Source: Kappaphycus alvarezii (taxonomy: Eukaryota > Rhodophyta > Florideophyceae > Gigartinales > Solieriaceae). From it: a stretch of DNA of 64,000 bases. Positions 45,190 to 54,862 of the stretch are shown here, one piece after another (position 1 is the stretch's first letter; every line of letters begins with the position of its first letter). Position numbers and translations under genes: made by a program. The stretch covers positions 248,001 to 312,000 of the forward strand of contig NADL03000451.1 in assembly GCA_002205965.3 (NCBI GenBank), written 5' to 3'. The notes below the pieces were generated by a model. That model worked only from the letters and a program-made list of their open reading frames with translations, had not been told where the DNA came from and did no database searches.

Positions 45190-45316
45190 GTTATCTTTAT
45201 TTCCGTTCTTTTTTGTGTTTCCAAGGTCTACATCCTACTTTATGGTACGTAAAGCATAGGTTCTCCATCAAGTCTTTCTGACACTGCCCAGTGGGACAAC
45301 GTGCCAGGTTACCTAT
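45190..45316 (-). pseudogene. Gypsy nucleocapsid region with variant zinc knuckle
   Basis: The minus strand reads LMENLCFTYHKVGCRPWKHK. Spacing equals CX2CX4HX4C, but the four ligand positions read C, Y, C and H. The location between gag and protease is where a nucleocapsid knuckle belongs. Confidence 0.5.
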
Positions 45317-45996
45317 TATGGGAACCTGGCCGTTATTTTTCGCGCGCGCATAGCTACCTACAACTAAGGACAGGCTGTTCTGTCCGGGCCAGTAGGGCCA
45401 CGTGTAGTTGCTTTGCAATTAGTTTTAATGCCCCAATTATTCCTTTATTTTAGTAATTACTGTAAGACTAGTCTAGCTGACAGTGCCACACTAGGTGGCG
45501 GCGTCCTACACTACTTAGTGTGTCACCACCCTAGGCCGTCCACAACATCAACAACCCCCCAGAGCACAAGTTACCTTTTTATTTCGTGACGGGAGTAGTC
45601 CGGAAGTTCAACCTTAACTAGGACTCCTAGTTTGTGACCGGCAAGCCTAGCGCTGCATGGATCACTACAGCTAAACCCTTCTAGCGTGCGGCCGGAGTAG
45701 TCGGCACTACCCCTGTATCGCGCCGCCGGAGTAGTCGTGGCTACCCTTTTACTTGGCCAGTCCCGGAGTAGGACTGCGTACCATCCTTTACCTACCGTTT
45801 TCCCATCCTTCATTCCCCAGAGAAAGATCCTGGAGGGCTGTAGGGCATCCTACTACGCCTATCGAGAGCGAACTACGTTGCTCTACCCCGCTACCACCAC
45901 GTAGCTGTCTAGGCCTCCTAGACTGGTCTCCCGCTGAAGCGCCAGCTTCCGAAACTAACCACCTGGTGCGTGGTCCTGAAGGGCCATATTACTACA
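45317..45996 (-). mobile_element. Nested solo LTR (second family), TSD CCTAT
   Basis: 680 bp. On the minus strand it starts TGTAGTAATATGG and ends CCAGGTTCCCATA. It is flanked by CCTAT at 45,312-45,316 and 45,997-46,001. Same family as 43,835-44,559 but opposite orientation, inserted between the gag core and the nucleocapsid part of the host element. Confidence 0.93.
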
Positions 45997-46001
45997 CCTA
46001 T

Positions 46002-46540
46002 CTCCATTGAAGAAGGGCCTGAGGCATTTCGATTGTTTGAAAATGAACCTCGGCTAGAGAAGAAACTTGCTCCGTAAAATGCTTCATCAAGTTTGAGAGC
46101 AATAGTGGTAGCAGCTTCGAGCTCGGATGAATTCCCCGTACGGACCTCCAGCAGAATATGTGGGGTGAGATCTTCACAGAACCGCGCCAGTTTTTCCGAC
46201 TCACCTATACCGGGATATTGATAACCAGTTTGTCAACTCCGAGAGAGAAGTCGCCATACTTGTTTTCTGGTGAAGCTTGGTAAGCTTGTCACGAGCTCTG
46301 ATAACATTATCCTGGGAACAAACTCAGCTTCAACTAGCGTTTGAACGCTTCCAATGTCGGATATATAATGTTTTCAGAAGCAAGCGTGTACCACCAGCCA
46401 CGGTACCGTTCATAAAAGTGGAAGCAAAGTCAATGGCACTCTGGGTACTGATGACTTCGTTCTGACCCACCCGAAGAAGCCTTAGGAAATTTTCGACTGA
46501 ATTCAACCGTGACCAACCGTTAACGCATCTCGAGTCCCAT
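46002..46540 (-). pseudogene. Gypsy gag (capsid part)
   Basis: Minus-strand frames give RARDKLTKLHQKTSMATSL then ESEKLARFCEDLTPHILLEV and SSELEAATTIALKLDEAFYG. They match the gypsy gag pattern 'd.L..lkQ.gsv..y...f ... k...f..gL...i...v....p.tl.eai..a...d.a'. Frame changes and stops are present. Earlier gag sequence upstream is not recognisable. Confidence 0.7.
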
Positions 46541-47377
46541 CGAACAACAAAGGCTCATTTGGTTTGAAGAAAGATATGTTTAACAAACCCCTTATTTAAC
46601 GCCTTAAAGCAACAACTAAACTTGAATACAAGCTCTTGAATTTAAATCTGCAAGGGATTCGTCCTTGGACGACAGGTTTCCTCCCTAGAGGGGACTCACC
46701 AGCAGCTTTGATCACACATACACTCCGGCGTGACTCAGCAATCAGTTCGAGATATCCTCACCAGTCCACTATGTAGACCGCGATCGGTGTCCTCACTCTA
46801 TAGGAAATCCTCTCAAGCTGACCTTAAGCTGGTCAACAACCAAGTAGTACCTTTTCTGAGCAAGTGCCCCTTAGTCCAAGTCCAGTTCAAGTCGACTCTT
46901 TAAAGCGGTAACTGAACCCGTGACCCAGTCGGTGCACCTAACTAGCGACAAACAAGTGCAATAGGATTGTAGAGGAATACTGACAGGAGACCGTCAAATA
47001 GGGACATGGTCAGAAGCGCGGCTTTACTAAGGCAACTTAGTTCAGCCTAGCTGTCCAGTCTTAGAATTCTGCACAGGATAACGCAGCTTCGTGAGGCCTG
47101 CACGTTTACCGGTACAGAATGCTCTAGAAAAAACAGCTTTTGCTGCACCCTCATGTTCCTGTTACTTATGTCTCCAATTAGAAACCGTGACCTGTGCGGA
47201 ACAATGAGTTGTAAAGTACCGGACACTCCAGCCCACAAGTACAGCATATGCGATTTTGTTTACAGTAAACTGACAGCAAAATTTTTGCAAAATTCAACAA
47301 TCCACAATAAAAACACACATGTAAAAACCCTCGAACTAGAGCAAGACGAAAGCGAAAAAGCAGCGGAACCGGCGAAA
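46541..47377. other. 5' internal region of gypsy element, unresolved
   Basis: The leader and gag N-terminus should lie here, but no frame is readable. The plus-strand ORF at 47,153-47,551 runs antisense into the LTR and is not a gene. Confidence 0.5.
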
Positions 47378-47389
47378 GCGATGCTACCA
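47378..47389 (-). promoter_or_regulatory. Primer binding site, initiator Met tRNA type
   Basis: On the minus strand TGGTAGCATCGC begins one base after the LTR end. Plant and fungal elements primed by the initiator Met tRNA 3' end have TGGTAGCAGAGC or TGGTATCAGAGC; ten of twelve bases agree with the first form. The position fits exactly. Confidence 0.75.
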
Positions 47390-47390
47390 G

Positions 47391-47809
47391 TGAAACAGAG
47401 AGGGAGGCACCGGGCCGCTGCTAAAGGACCAGTAGGGACGATGTTAATGGATTTCAGAAAGTTTGGAGCAAAGGGTGCATGGAGTGTATCTGGATTCCCA
47501 GAAGAATCCAGATGGCCCCTTTATATAGACAGGACTGTAGCTCTACTCTAGAAATTGTATACTTAGCTTGGTAGAACTTATTAGAAAATGGAGGTGTAAC
47601 TATAGAATTGTACTTTCTAGAATACAACTACGTAAATAAAACGATGACGTGGGGCTCCACGTCAAATAAAAACATTGAAGGAAAATCAAGTTTCTAGATT
47701 CATTCAAGGCGATAAAGTTTCTCTGTTACACCAGTGTGTAATAGAGAATTGGAATAGCGACAGCAAATAAGTCTCTATTACACAGTGGTGTAACAGAGAA
47801 GTTGTCACA
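47391..47809 (-). repeat. 5' LTR of chromodomain gypsy element
   Basis: 419 bp. On the minus strand it starts TGTGACAACTTCTCTG and ends CTCTCTGTTTCA. It has the inverted repeat at 47,720-47,799 and the primer site directly inside. Confidence 0.92.
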
Positions 47810-49160
47810 CCTTGCATTCAAAACATGATTGAGGAACCATAATACGGCGGAGTGAGACGGAATTCATGTTACACGCGTTTGAGGCCTTGGCGTATGATGC
47901 TAATACTCACCTCATCCAGCTCTTCTCCAATTTCATTGGACTGGAATACTTCGAGTCGTGGAGTGCAGAGTCTGAGGAGTGAAAGAATTTGAATAACTTT
48001 GATGTAGCTGGTGTAATTCTTTTGTTGACCATGTGAAAAGTATTGAAAATGCATACGTGTAATCATGGCCATGTTTGAAAATGCGAAGGTATCTCTTGAC
48101 TCGTTGCATGTACAAAGCTGTAAGAGCTCCGACACCAGATGTAAATGCCTGATGTCTGCTATTTGTGAGTAGTAATGGTTCGAGCAGTGGCCAGTTTCTC
48201 CGGAAGGATAATAAAGCTGAGAATAGGCAGCTCTCTTTGCCAGCCGATGGGTCAAGGTTAACCGCAGTAAGAGCTTCATCAGGTGGTTAGCGGAGGTAAC
48301 GTCAACGACGAAGTTACCGCCACTGAATTGCATCTCGGCATGCCAAAATGCCAGCTTTTCTTCGAAAAATTAACCCAATCCAGCATCTCTGACGATTTGG
48401 TCACATATTCGAAAATATCTCTAATTGTTGTCACCAGATTCTTCAAAGAGAATCGATGCCGCTACTCCGAAGCGGTCAGTGTCACTAATTATAACGGTAC
48501 CCAAGCTTCACCTTCTTCGAATAAATGATGAGGCACTGATGTGACCCTGCCATCAGTTAAATTTTGCACGTGAGCACCCTTCAGGTGCTGAATCTTGGCT
48601 GTCTGAAATAACGATATAGTATTTTCGAAACACTCGGTGTCATAAGTACTGTATAGTAGTTTCTTTTCAGATATAATCTTTAGAAATGTAGCAGAGAGTG
48701 CAAAGTTACAAACTCTCGGTGGCAGAGACTGCAATATCCATTATAGGAAGTCACACCAAAACCAGAAAAGCCTTCTGGTGATAATTACATGTAATTTTGA
48801 ATGGATTAATCGACCGTCTTTGGACTCCTCACCGGCGTTTTTGGCAAATGAGAAAATAGGAAAACGTGGTGCCCGTTTACCGGTCGGCATTAATTTGCTA
48901 ATTTCCCAATTTTTCTCAAGAGTGAAATTCCCTACCGGTTCACGAGAAGCAAACGACCAGACCAACCAAATGGACCTTGAATACTCCTGGAGGACGAGGC
49001 CAATGTGTTCGATATACTCTCCAGATCTTCGTAAGAGGAAGGTAATGTCTCTCGGAGAGGCTCCCAGTCAGGAAAGGACCCCAATATTGAGCGCTGTTGC
49101 AAACAAAGAGCGCAAAAAATCCATCAGTAATACCTCTCATCCCATCCCGTCTACTCGGTC
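47810..49160. other. Stretch with unrecognised minus-strand ORFs
   Basis: ORFs at 48,333-47,869 (154 codons) and 48,734-48,489 (81 codons) are open but match nothing I know. Plus-strand 48,778-49,383 (201 codons) overlaps the Harbinger start in a different frame, so it is probably not real in its second half. Possibly the flank of the Harbinger element. Confidence 0.35.
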
Positions 49161-50083
49161 GAGGATTTCATGCGTCGGTTTCGTGTATCGCGTGACATGT
49201 ACTGCCGCCTTCGCAGGGTTGCTTGAACCTGATAACTTTTTCTACCGCAAAAGGAAGAAACGGCAGGAAAGGCAGGTCTTTCGACGGACCCAAGGATCAC
49301 TGCGGCACTACGTATGCTCGCATATAGCAGTGATGCAGATTCAATTGACGGGTATGTACGGATTGCGGATTCCACTACGCTAAAGTGCGTCCAACATTTC
49401 TGCGATGCGTTAATAGTCGTGTTTGGCGTCGAATACCTACGCAGTGCTACAGCGGAAGATCTAAACGGTATTCTTCAAAGTAATTCCAGGCGAGGTTGTC
49501 CAGGGCTGATCGGTTCAATAGACTTTTACAAGTGGTTATGGGAGAGGTTTCCTATGCCATTGCAGTGACAGTTTGTGGGCAAAGATCGAACTTCAACGAT
49601 TACATTGGAAGCCATCGCGGACGACAGGATGTGGATTTGTCATATATACTTCGGTATTCCAGAGAGTGCCAACGACATCAACGTGCTCGAGAACTCTCCT
49701 CTACTGGATAAAATGGCATTTGGAACGTAACTACATCTCAAGTACTTCATCTCTAGCCAAGATAGCAACAAACCGCATTGGTTTGGGGACGGGATCCACC
49801 CGCGCTACCCGTGTTTTATTGTTCCTGAGCCGCACCCGGCAAACAGGAAAAGAACGTATAATTGCCGCGACGCAGGAGAGCATCTGGAAATATTAGGAAC
49901 GTGCTTTTGGGAGGTTACAAATCAAGTGTCATATAGTGAAAATATCTAGCCGATTTTGGAGCAGAGAATATATGGCAATCGTGGTTAATTGCTGCGTTAT
50001 ACTTCACAACAGGACTATTGATATAGATTTTATCCTCCGGAAGACGAAGAAACGAATCCCAGCCCAAACTTGCCGATAGAAGT
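49161..50083 (+). pseudogene. PIF/Harbinger transposase, copy 2 (plant-PIF type)
   Basis: One frame from 49,161 reads FMRRFRVSRDMYCRLRR, ITAALRMLAYSSDADSIDGY, STTLKCVQHFCDALIVVFG, EYLRSATAEDLNGIL and RGCPGLIGSIDFYKWLW (first Asp). After a Trp-to-stop change at 49,566 it continues GIPESANDINVLENSPLL (second Asp) and WFGDGIHPRYPCFI. A shifted frame from about 49,865 gives ERAFGRLQIKCHIV (Glu) and NCCVILHNRTID. All family blocks are in order. Several stops near 49,224-49,235, a TAA near 49,728 and one frame change inactivate it. It converges on a Myb-like partner. Confidence 0.88.
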
Positions 50084-50367
50084 GGAGAATGGAGCTTCCT
50101 ACAGAGGTACTTGGCGCGAGGAGGGTAATGCTCTTGTTCCACTGGGATAAATGGCAGCACTTTGCATGAAAAAAGATACACAGCCAATATCGAAGCTCAC
50201 CCCGAGACGAAACGCCTTCTGGTAGAACATATCTGGAGCGCATGTGGCGAAACTAGATAAACTGTGCTACTCTGCTCCGGGAGGGTTGCCCTCATGCGCG
50301 ATAAGCGCAGTCTCACTGGCTTCCTACATCCGTCGTTTCTTTGCTTCATCCTCATGCAGGTTGGCTT

Positions 50368-51147
50368 TCAGACTTTTTGTGTGTATCGTTGCAAAGTATT
50401 CAGCCGTTTCCTCCGCCTTTGCGGCAGCTGGCCAGAAATAAACAGAAGAATTTCATAGTGCTTATTTGTTGCCGCAGTCCGTTCACGTTGCGCCTCTAAC
50501 GCTCCATTTGCAACCCGCAGTTTCTCGTTGATAATACGCTCTTTTTTCAACTCTTTCTTTTCACGAGTTCTTCCAATTGGACGCTTTGAGGAACAAGAAA
50601 ACTTTTTTCCCGTTGGAACGAGAAATTTGCTGATTCCGTTTTGTGACCGCTGGAACAAATAATCTCCTCATGCTGCAATGCACTTTTGCAACCTCAACAA
50701 TTTAATTATGACCTGCGTTATAGCGCGGATACTCTTTCACAACGTGCAAAGCAGAAAGAAACTTAAACTGCTTCCCGCAGTCATCAGCTGCGTTTCGCAT
50801 ATACCTCCATTATATAGACCTGTAGCGAGCTAAATGGGGTCGCAGGGTTTGGTTTCAGTGGGCTGCAATCTCAATATATGTCCATAGCATCTTAAGAATG
50901 CCGTGCTCGCTTTTTTAGTCATCTTCACCCTTGCTTTGACAGATTTTTTTGAACGCTTCTCGCGAGTGGTTGGCTTAAAAGTGTCATTGTACGTCTCATT
51001 GAGGTGGGAAAAGAAGCTTTCACTCTGCTTCGCACCTTTGATCGAGATTTCGGAGGAACGAATAAATGCTTTTGCGATAGCTTCGTCTTCAAGCGGCACG
51101 AAGTTGGACCTACGAAATTTTTGTTTCCTGGACGCTTTCACGGTCAT
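50368..51147 (-). pseudogene. Myb/SANT-like Harbinger partner, copy 2
   Basis: The ORF 51,147-50,830 begins MTVKASRKQKFRRSNFVPLE and continues DEAIAKAFIRSSEISIKGAK, SHLNETYNDTFKP and KSVKARVKMTKKASTAFL. This is the trihelix/Myb-like pattern 'nf...ED..la.aw...s.d...G..q....fw..i...y'. After stops, 50,658-50,368 has RPIGRTREKKELKKERI, the family's C-terminal 'RPiGrk.aKe' box, and a coiled coil. Partner of the transposase on the opposite strand. Confidence 0.75.
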
Positions 51148-51718
51148 CTATTTTGTCGTAGACTGTTGAGGATCCCGTATATTCTACATTGTTCGCTTTG
51201 GAGTACGAATATCCTGTGATGGTGGGGAAAGTACGGCGTAGATGGCTCCTCTACGTTGGTCATCGTAGAAAGAAAGGGATGCTGGCATGGTTTGCTTTCG
51301 AGTTTGGCGCGAAATCGCGCCAAGAATTGTGTGTCAAATGTTTGCCTTTTGATCTCCAAATGCAAATATCTGAGGCAAATCGGTCTGTTTTACACCCTGG
51401 ATTTGCCCGAGTGTAAAACTTTGCTTGAGAGGTCCAACTGGTGCGAGCGTGCACGGGAACAGAAGAGCAAAAATTTGCTAATTTGTTGATTTGCTCGAAT
51501 ATGTAAAGCTGTCCTAAGGACATATCCGCTGGTTTGAGCAGTTACCGAAACAAAAAGAAAATTAAGATGTCATGTTGTACTTTTCTTCACTTAAGCAATC
51601 CCAGCACACACGCACTCTAGAGCTCTAGTATTATTGGACCATTGTCCTCATAGGAGTACAACTTTTAGCATTTTTTCAGTACAAACTTTTCTACCTCAGC
51701 GCATTTCTTGTCCCCGCA

Positions 51719-51815
51719 TTAGTTCATGAGTGTAGATGGCCGATCAAAACAAACGTTTCAGGAATTGTTGACCTCGGTGAAGGCTAGCGCAGTTTTTCCT
51801 CACCAACTTCCGCTC
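51719..51815 (+). repeat. About 100-bp dispersed repeat, copy 2
   Basis: Same order of words as 18,655-18,756 (AGTTCATGAGTG, GATGGCCGATCAAAACAAAC, TGTTGACCTCGGT). Confidence 0.8.
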
Positions 51816-52001
51816 TTCGCAAGAAGTTGTGAAAGCGGGTTCATTCTGTAAGGAAATATAGTTTGTATTATCGTGGGGACTTTAAAAACGAGGGCGCATG
51901 TACAGTAAAACTTACTGTGCTGTAACTTAACAAAAAAAACCTTTTTTTTAGTAAAATTTCGGGCTTCCATAACATTTACCTTTCCAAAATGTTTAACGGA
52001 A

Positions 52002-52023
52002 ACTGTCCTCATATGAGGACAGT
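52002..52023. repeat. Perfect 22-bp palindrome
   Basis: ACTGTCCTCAT is followed directly by its reverse complement, centred between 52,012 and 52,013. Confidence 0.9.
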
Positions 52024-52077
52024 GCTTGGTTGGATGGACACTAGCGGCGTTGATACCAACACCGCGGACTGTACAAC

Positions 52078-52123
52078 CGACCACATCTTCCATACATTTA
52101 AATAACCAAAAAATCCCCCCTTC
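52078..52123 (-). repeat. GGGGGAAA-family repeat end (type B)
   Basis: Inverted copy: AACCGACCACATCTTCCATA, then AAATAACCAAAAAATCCCCC. Compare 23,611-23,665 and 58,428-58,480. Confidence 0.75.
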
Positions 52124-52357
52124 AGCAATGCTTTTTGCGCAAGATGTACTGTACTGTACAATAAAATCTGATCGTGTCGATATAAGTACTGTACTGGACA
52201 TTATATTCGTCTACGTAGTGTTATCCATCAGTGCCGACTTATCCTGCATAAAGCATTCGCGTGTGTGTAATTCTTTACGGGATGTGGAAAAGCATGTGGG
52301 AGAACATGCTGAGGGGGATTACAGAGAAATAACATGCGAAGGGGGATGAGAGAGAAA

Positions 52358-53088
52358 CTAATCGGAAATGCATCTGGTAAGAACTTGACGAGCTTGTAAC
52401 CCATGCAAGCAGAACACAAAGCGCGTGATTAGGAGGTGCAGCTCCCATTGGGGAGTGGTGCCTCGACGGGCAGCAGCGAACGTAGAAAGGCGCCGGAAGA
52501 AAGTCGCACCGTCGGCCCCAAGGGCACCGAACACATCAATACCAACAGGAAGAAGCCGTATATCGTTCGTGTGGCAGACTAGACCGTAGTGCGTGTGTTT
52601 CGCACGTTCAGCCATTGAGGCAGCTGCGCCGCCAGATAGGGCACACTGGGAAACGCGAGAAGTGACCTGTGGATGGGCCACTGTGACATCCAAAGCATAT
52701 CCTTCGGGTCGAGGCCATATGCAGCAGGGATATAAAGATCTATGCGAAGGGCGGACGAGGAAGAGGACGAAGGGGGAAGGGGAGGAAGCAGATGTTCAAG
52801 AGAGGCAGAAATTCCAAGCTCCTTACAGTAACGATGGAGAGCGTTACGCAAGACATTGTGGCGACGAGTCTGCCCATCGTTGTACTTACAGGTGAGGGCA
52901 TGTTTGCCCAGGGGATCGAGCAACGGGGCGATGTCGTTGGAACGGCGAGCACATACCGGACATCGATCATGACCAGAGAAAATCGCGCGGCCGAGGCGTA
53001 GAGATACAGCGACTATCCAGCTTGCGAGGACAGATAGGTGCCGCGGTGAGGGTGCGGTAAAGTTGAGAAAGCTGAACAGGCGGACGAC
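52358..53088 (-). pseudogene. LINE ORF2 C-terminus: zinc knuckle and REL endonuclease
   Basis: After the TGA at 53,087 the frame continues LRLGRAIFSGHDRCPVCARR, then a CX2C...HX4C knuckle (CPVC ... GKHALTC, about 52,960-52,890) and TRRHNVLRNALHRYCKELG. ALRIDLYIPAAYG (about 52,740) and, after a one-base shift near 52,690, DVTVAHPQ give the acidic positions of a PD-(D/E)xK-like nuclease. The C-terminal block GIDVFGALGADGATFFRRL to CISD (52,361) is shared with 56,785-57,082. Confidence 0.8.
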
Positions 53089-54862
53089 TCACGGACGATA
53101 GGAGGCGAGATCTGTCGCGGTCAGAGGATGATCGGAAGATCCGATCAAACGTCGAACTGTGAAGCTCAGACGAGATAGAGACTGGAGCCGTTCGCGGGGA
53201 CCGGCGTTTGACATCTGAAACAGGAAGTGGGCGACAGGGAAGCCGAAAGATCTGGATAACGGGTAGATAATAAAGAATCGCGGCCCGAGGCACTTCCTCC
53301 AGGTGTAGGTCTCCCGAGAAGGAGAGCAGATCTGAGAAACGGCGAAAACATCAATCATCGAAGCCGCATAAGCGGACTCAGGGATTGAGAAGCGAGAAGA
53401 ATGCCGAGACCCCGTAGGAAATAGGAAGGCAGGCTTGCTCCCATTCGGAGTCGGTGCAAGGACCATGAATCTGTGCGAAAGCCTCCCGCTGCTTCCGGTC
53501 GAAGCTGACGGCCAAAGCCGTAGATTGGTGGGGGGAGAGAGTCCGCAGCAGATAAAAACCTTACAGGCGCTCGCACAGAAACGGTGCAAGTGGTAGGCCA
53601 TCTGGGCGTCATCGAAGGACTGAAGACAGGAAAAGATGCGATCTACTGCAGCTTGACGGGTGTAAATGCGGCGCTGACGAAGGATCGGAACCAATGGGAG
53701 AGCCGAGAACGGTAAAGCCATCGGGCGTGGAGAAGGGGCAGGGAAGAGTGAGGGGAGAGGGATTATAGGAGAGGCCGTATACGTGGTTTTGGTCATATTC
53801 AGTGCGAACCCGATGGCTGGTCCCTGACTCTGGAAGAATTGCAAAGCCTCGAGGGCCTGCGAGCGGGGAACGACCAAGTTCCCATCGTCTGCATACCAAG
53901 CGTTGAGCGGGGGCCGGAATCGCTCCTGGAACTTGAGAACGAGAGGATGGAGAGCGAGAGCGAAAAGCAGAGCCCCCAAAGGATCCCCCTGTTGAGTGCC
54001 ATCGGCGCTTAGTATGGAGAATGAACCGAATGAGAGAAAAGAGGTATCCCCATAACAGTAGTGAACCCATCGCGCGATGCCAGGTGCAAAGTCCAGAACG
54101 GCATCAAGAATGCGTTGTCGACAAATGCTGTTGAAAGCATTGTGGGCATCGACTTGGATCAATACGTGGTCCTGGAACTTGGTGTTTTGCGTCAGGCGAC
54201 GGACGGCATGAACAATGGCCTCAGCCCCTTTTAACGCCCACGCCGAGTTGATGAGGCAAGAGATAGGAAGCTGCAGTCGAGCAAGCCTTGTGAGCGAGGA
54301 GGCGGGCAATAAGTCGGCGGAGGAGGAGACCAACAGCTATAGGGCGAAGTCCACCGTTGGGCTTGTGGAGGGCTGTGAGCCGGCCCCCGCAGAAGTAGGC
54401 CCTGCACGAGTCCGGTAGTTCGCCGTTGGAACACATGTTAACAAACTTGGTCAGCACATAAAGACAGTCACGGGCGGGATGCACTCCCCCGCAGGTCGAA
54501 GCAACATACGGAGAAAGACGGGGAAAGGCCATCAGATCCAGGGGCGGTGGACGGGTCGAGGCTATGGATGGCTCTACGAACATCCGAAACGGAAAACTTG
54601 ACGGCAGGGGGAAGACGAGAGTTAGGGAGGGGCTGAACGGGGGACGTGGGCGTGGGGTGAAGGGATTTGAGTCTGCGGAGATTGTCTTCCGAGGGCACAA
54701 CAGGTGGGGTATCGTGCAGTAAGGCTGCTGTGGCGCGGGAAGGACTGCCACGGTGCAGTAAGCGGCGGCTGCGCTGGAGGTAGATGGGGAAGGAGAGGCG
54801 TCGGCATGAGTAGCAGGGGGTGGGAGGCCCCGAAAGGGAGAGGGCTTCAATGAAGAGGTCAT
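53089..54862 (-). pseudogene. LINE reverse transcriptase
   Basis: ORF 54,862-54,221 ends with KPNGGLRPIAVGLLLRRLIA and SYLLPHQLGVGV; the next ORF, 54,333-53,089 (414 codons), continues with GAEAIVHAVRR, VLIQVDAHNAFNSI, GTQQGDPLGALLFALALHPL and NAWYADDGNLV. The break is at an A4 run (54,229-54,232), where one base fewer would restore the frame. Catalytic acids (D in IQVDAHNAF and YADD) are intact. Thumb HLHRFCASACKVF follows. The enzyme would copy LINE RNA at the nicked target. Confidence 0.9.

Larger units (their letters stand above)
40492..47809 (-). mobile_element. Chromodomain-type Ty3/gypsy retrotransposon (chromovirus-like)
   Basis: The two direct LTRs enclose 6.5 kb. On the minus strand this holds a primer site, gag, a zinc-knuckle-like motif, protease, RT, RNase H, integrase, a chromodomain and a polypurine tract. 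Two solo LTRs of another family (43,835-44,559 and 45,317-45,996) were inserted later; without them and their duplications the element would be about 5.9 kb. Flanking 5-mers (CTGTA left, CCTTG right) do not match, so a target duplication is not visible. Many stops and shifts show it is dead. Confidence 0.9.
51148..52264. other. Non-coding stretch with repeats
   Basis: Contains the second copy of the 100-bp repeat (51,719-51,815), a 22-bp perfect palindrome (52,002-52,023), a poly-A/poly-T pair near 51,930-51,950, a type B repeat end (52,078-52,123) and, at 52,195-52,262, the inner part of a type B repeat broken by the LINE. ORFs at 51,004-51,523 on both strands are not recognised. Confidence 0.5.

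Noticed and set aside
43835..45996. DNA transposon with about 700-bp terminal inverted repeats
   Set aside because: Each 'arm' has TG/CA-type ends and its own 5-bp duplication, and the sequence between is ordinary gypsy protease and nucleocapsid, so they are two solo LTRs.
47153..47551. 132-codon plus-strand ORF with sequence repeated near 40.5 and 14.4 kb
   Set aside because: The repeated part is LTR sequence read antisense; the repetition reflects the LTR family, not a protein family.
54215..54418. Plus-strand ORFs at 52.6-55.8 kb opposite the LINE
   Set aside because: They overlap the RT and N-terminal coding strand and show no motifs.
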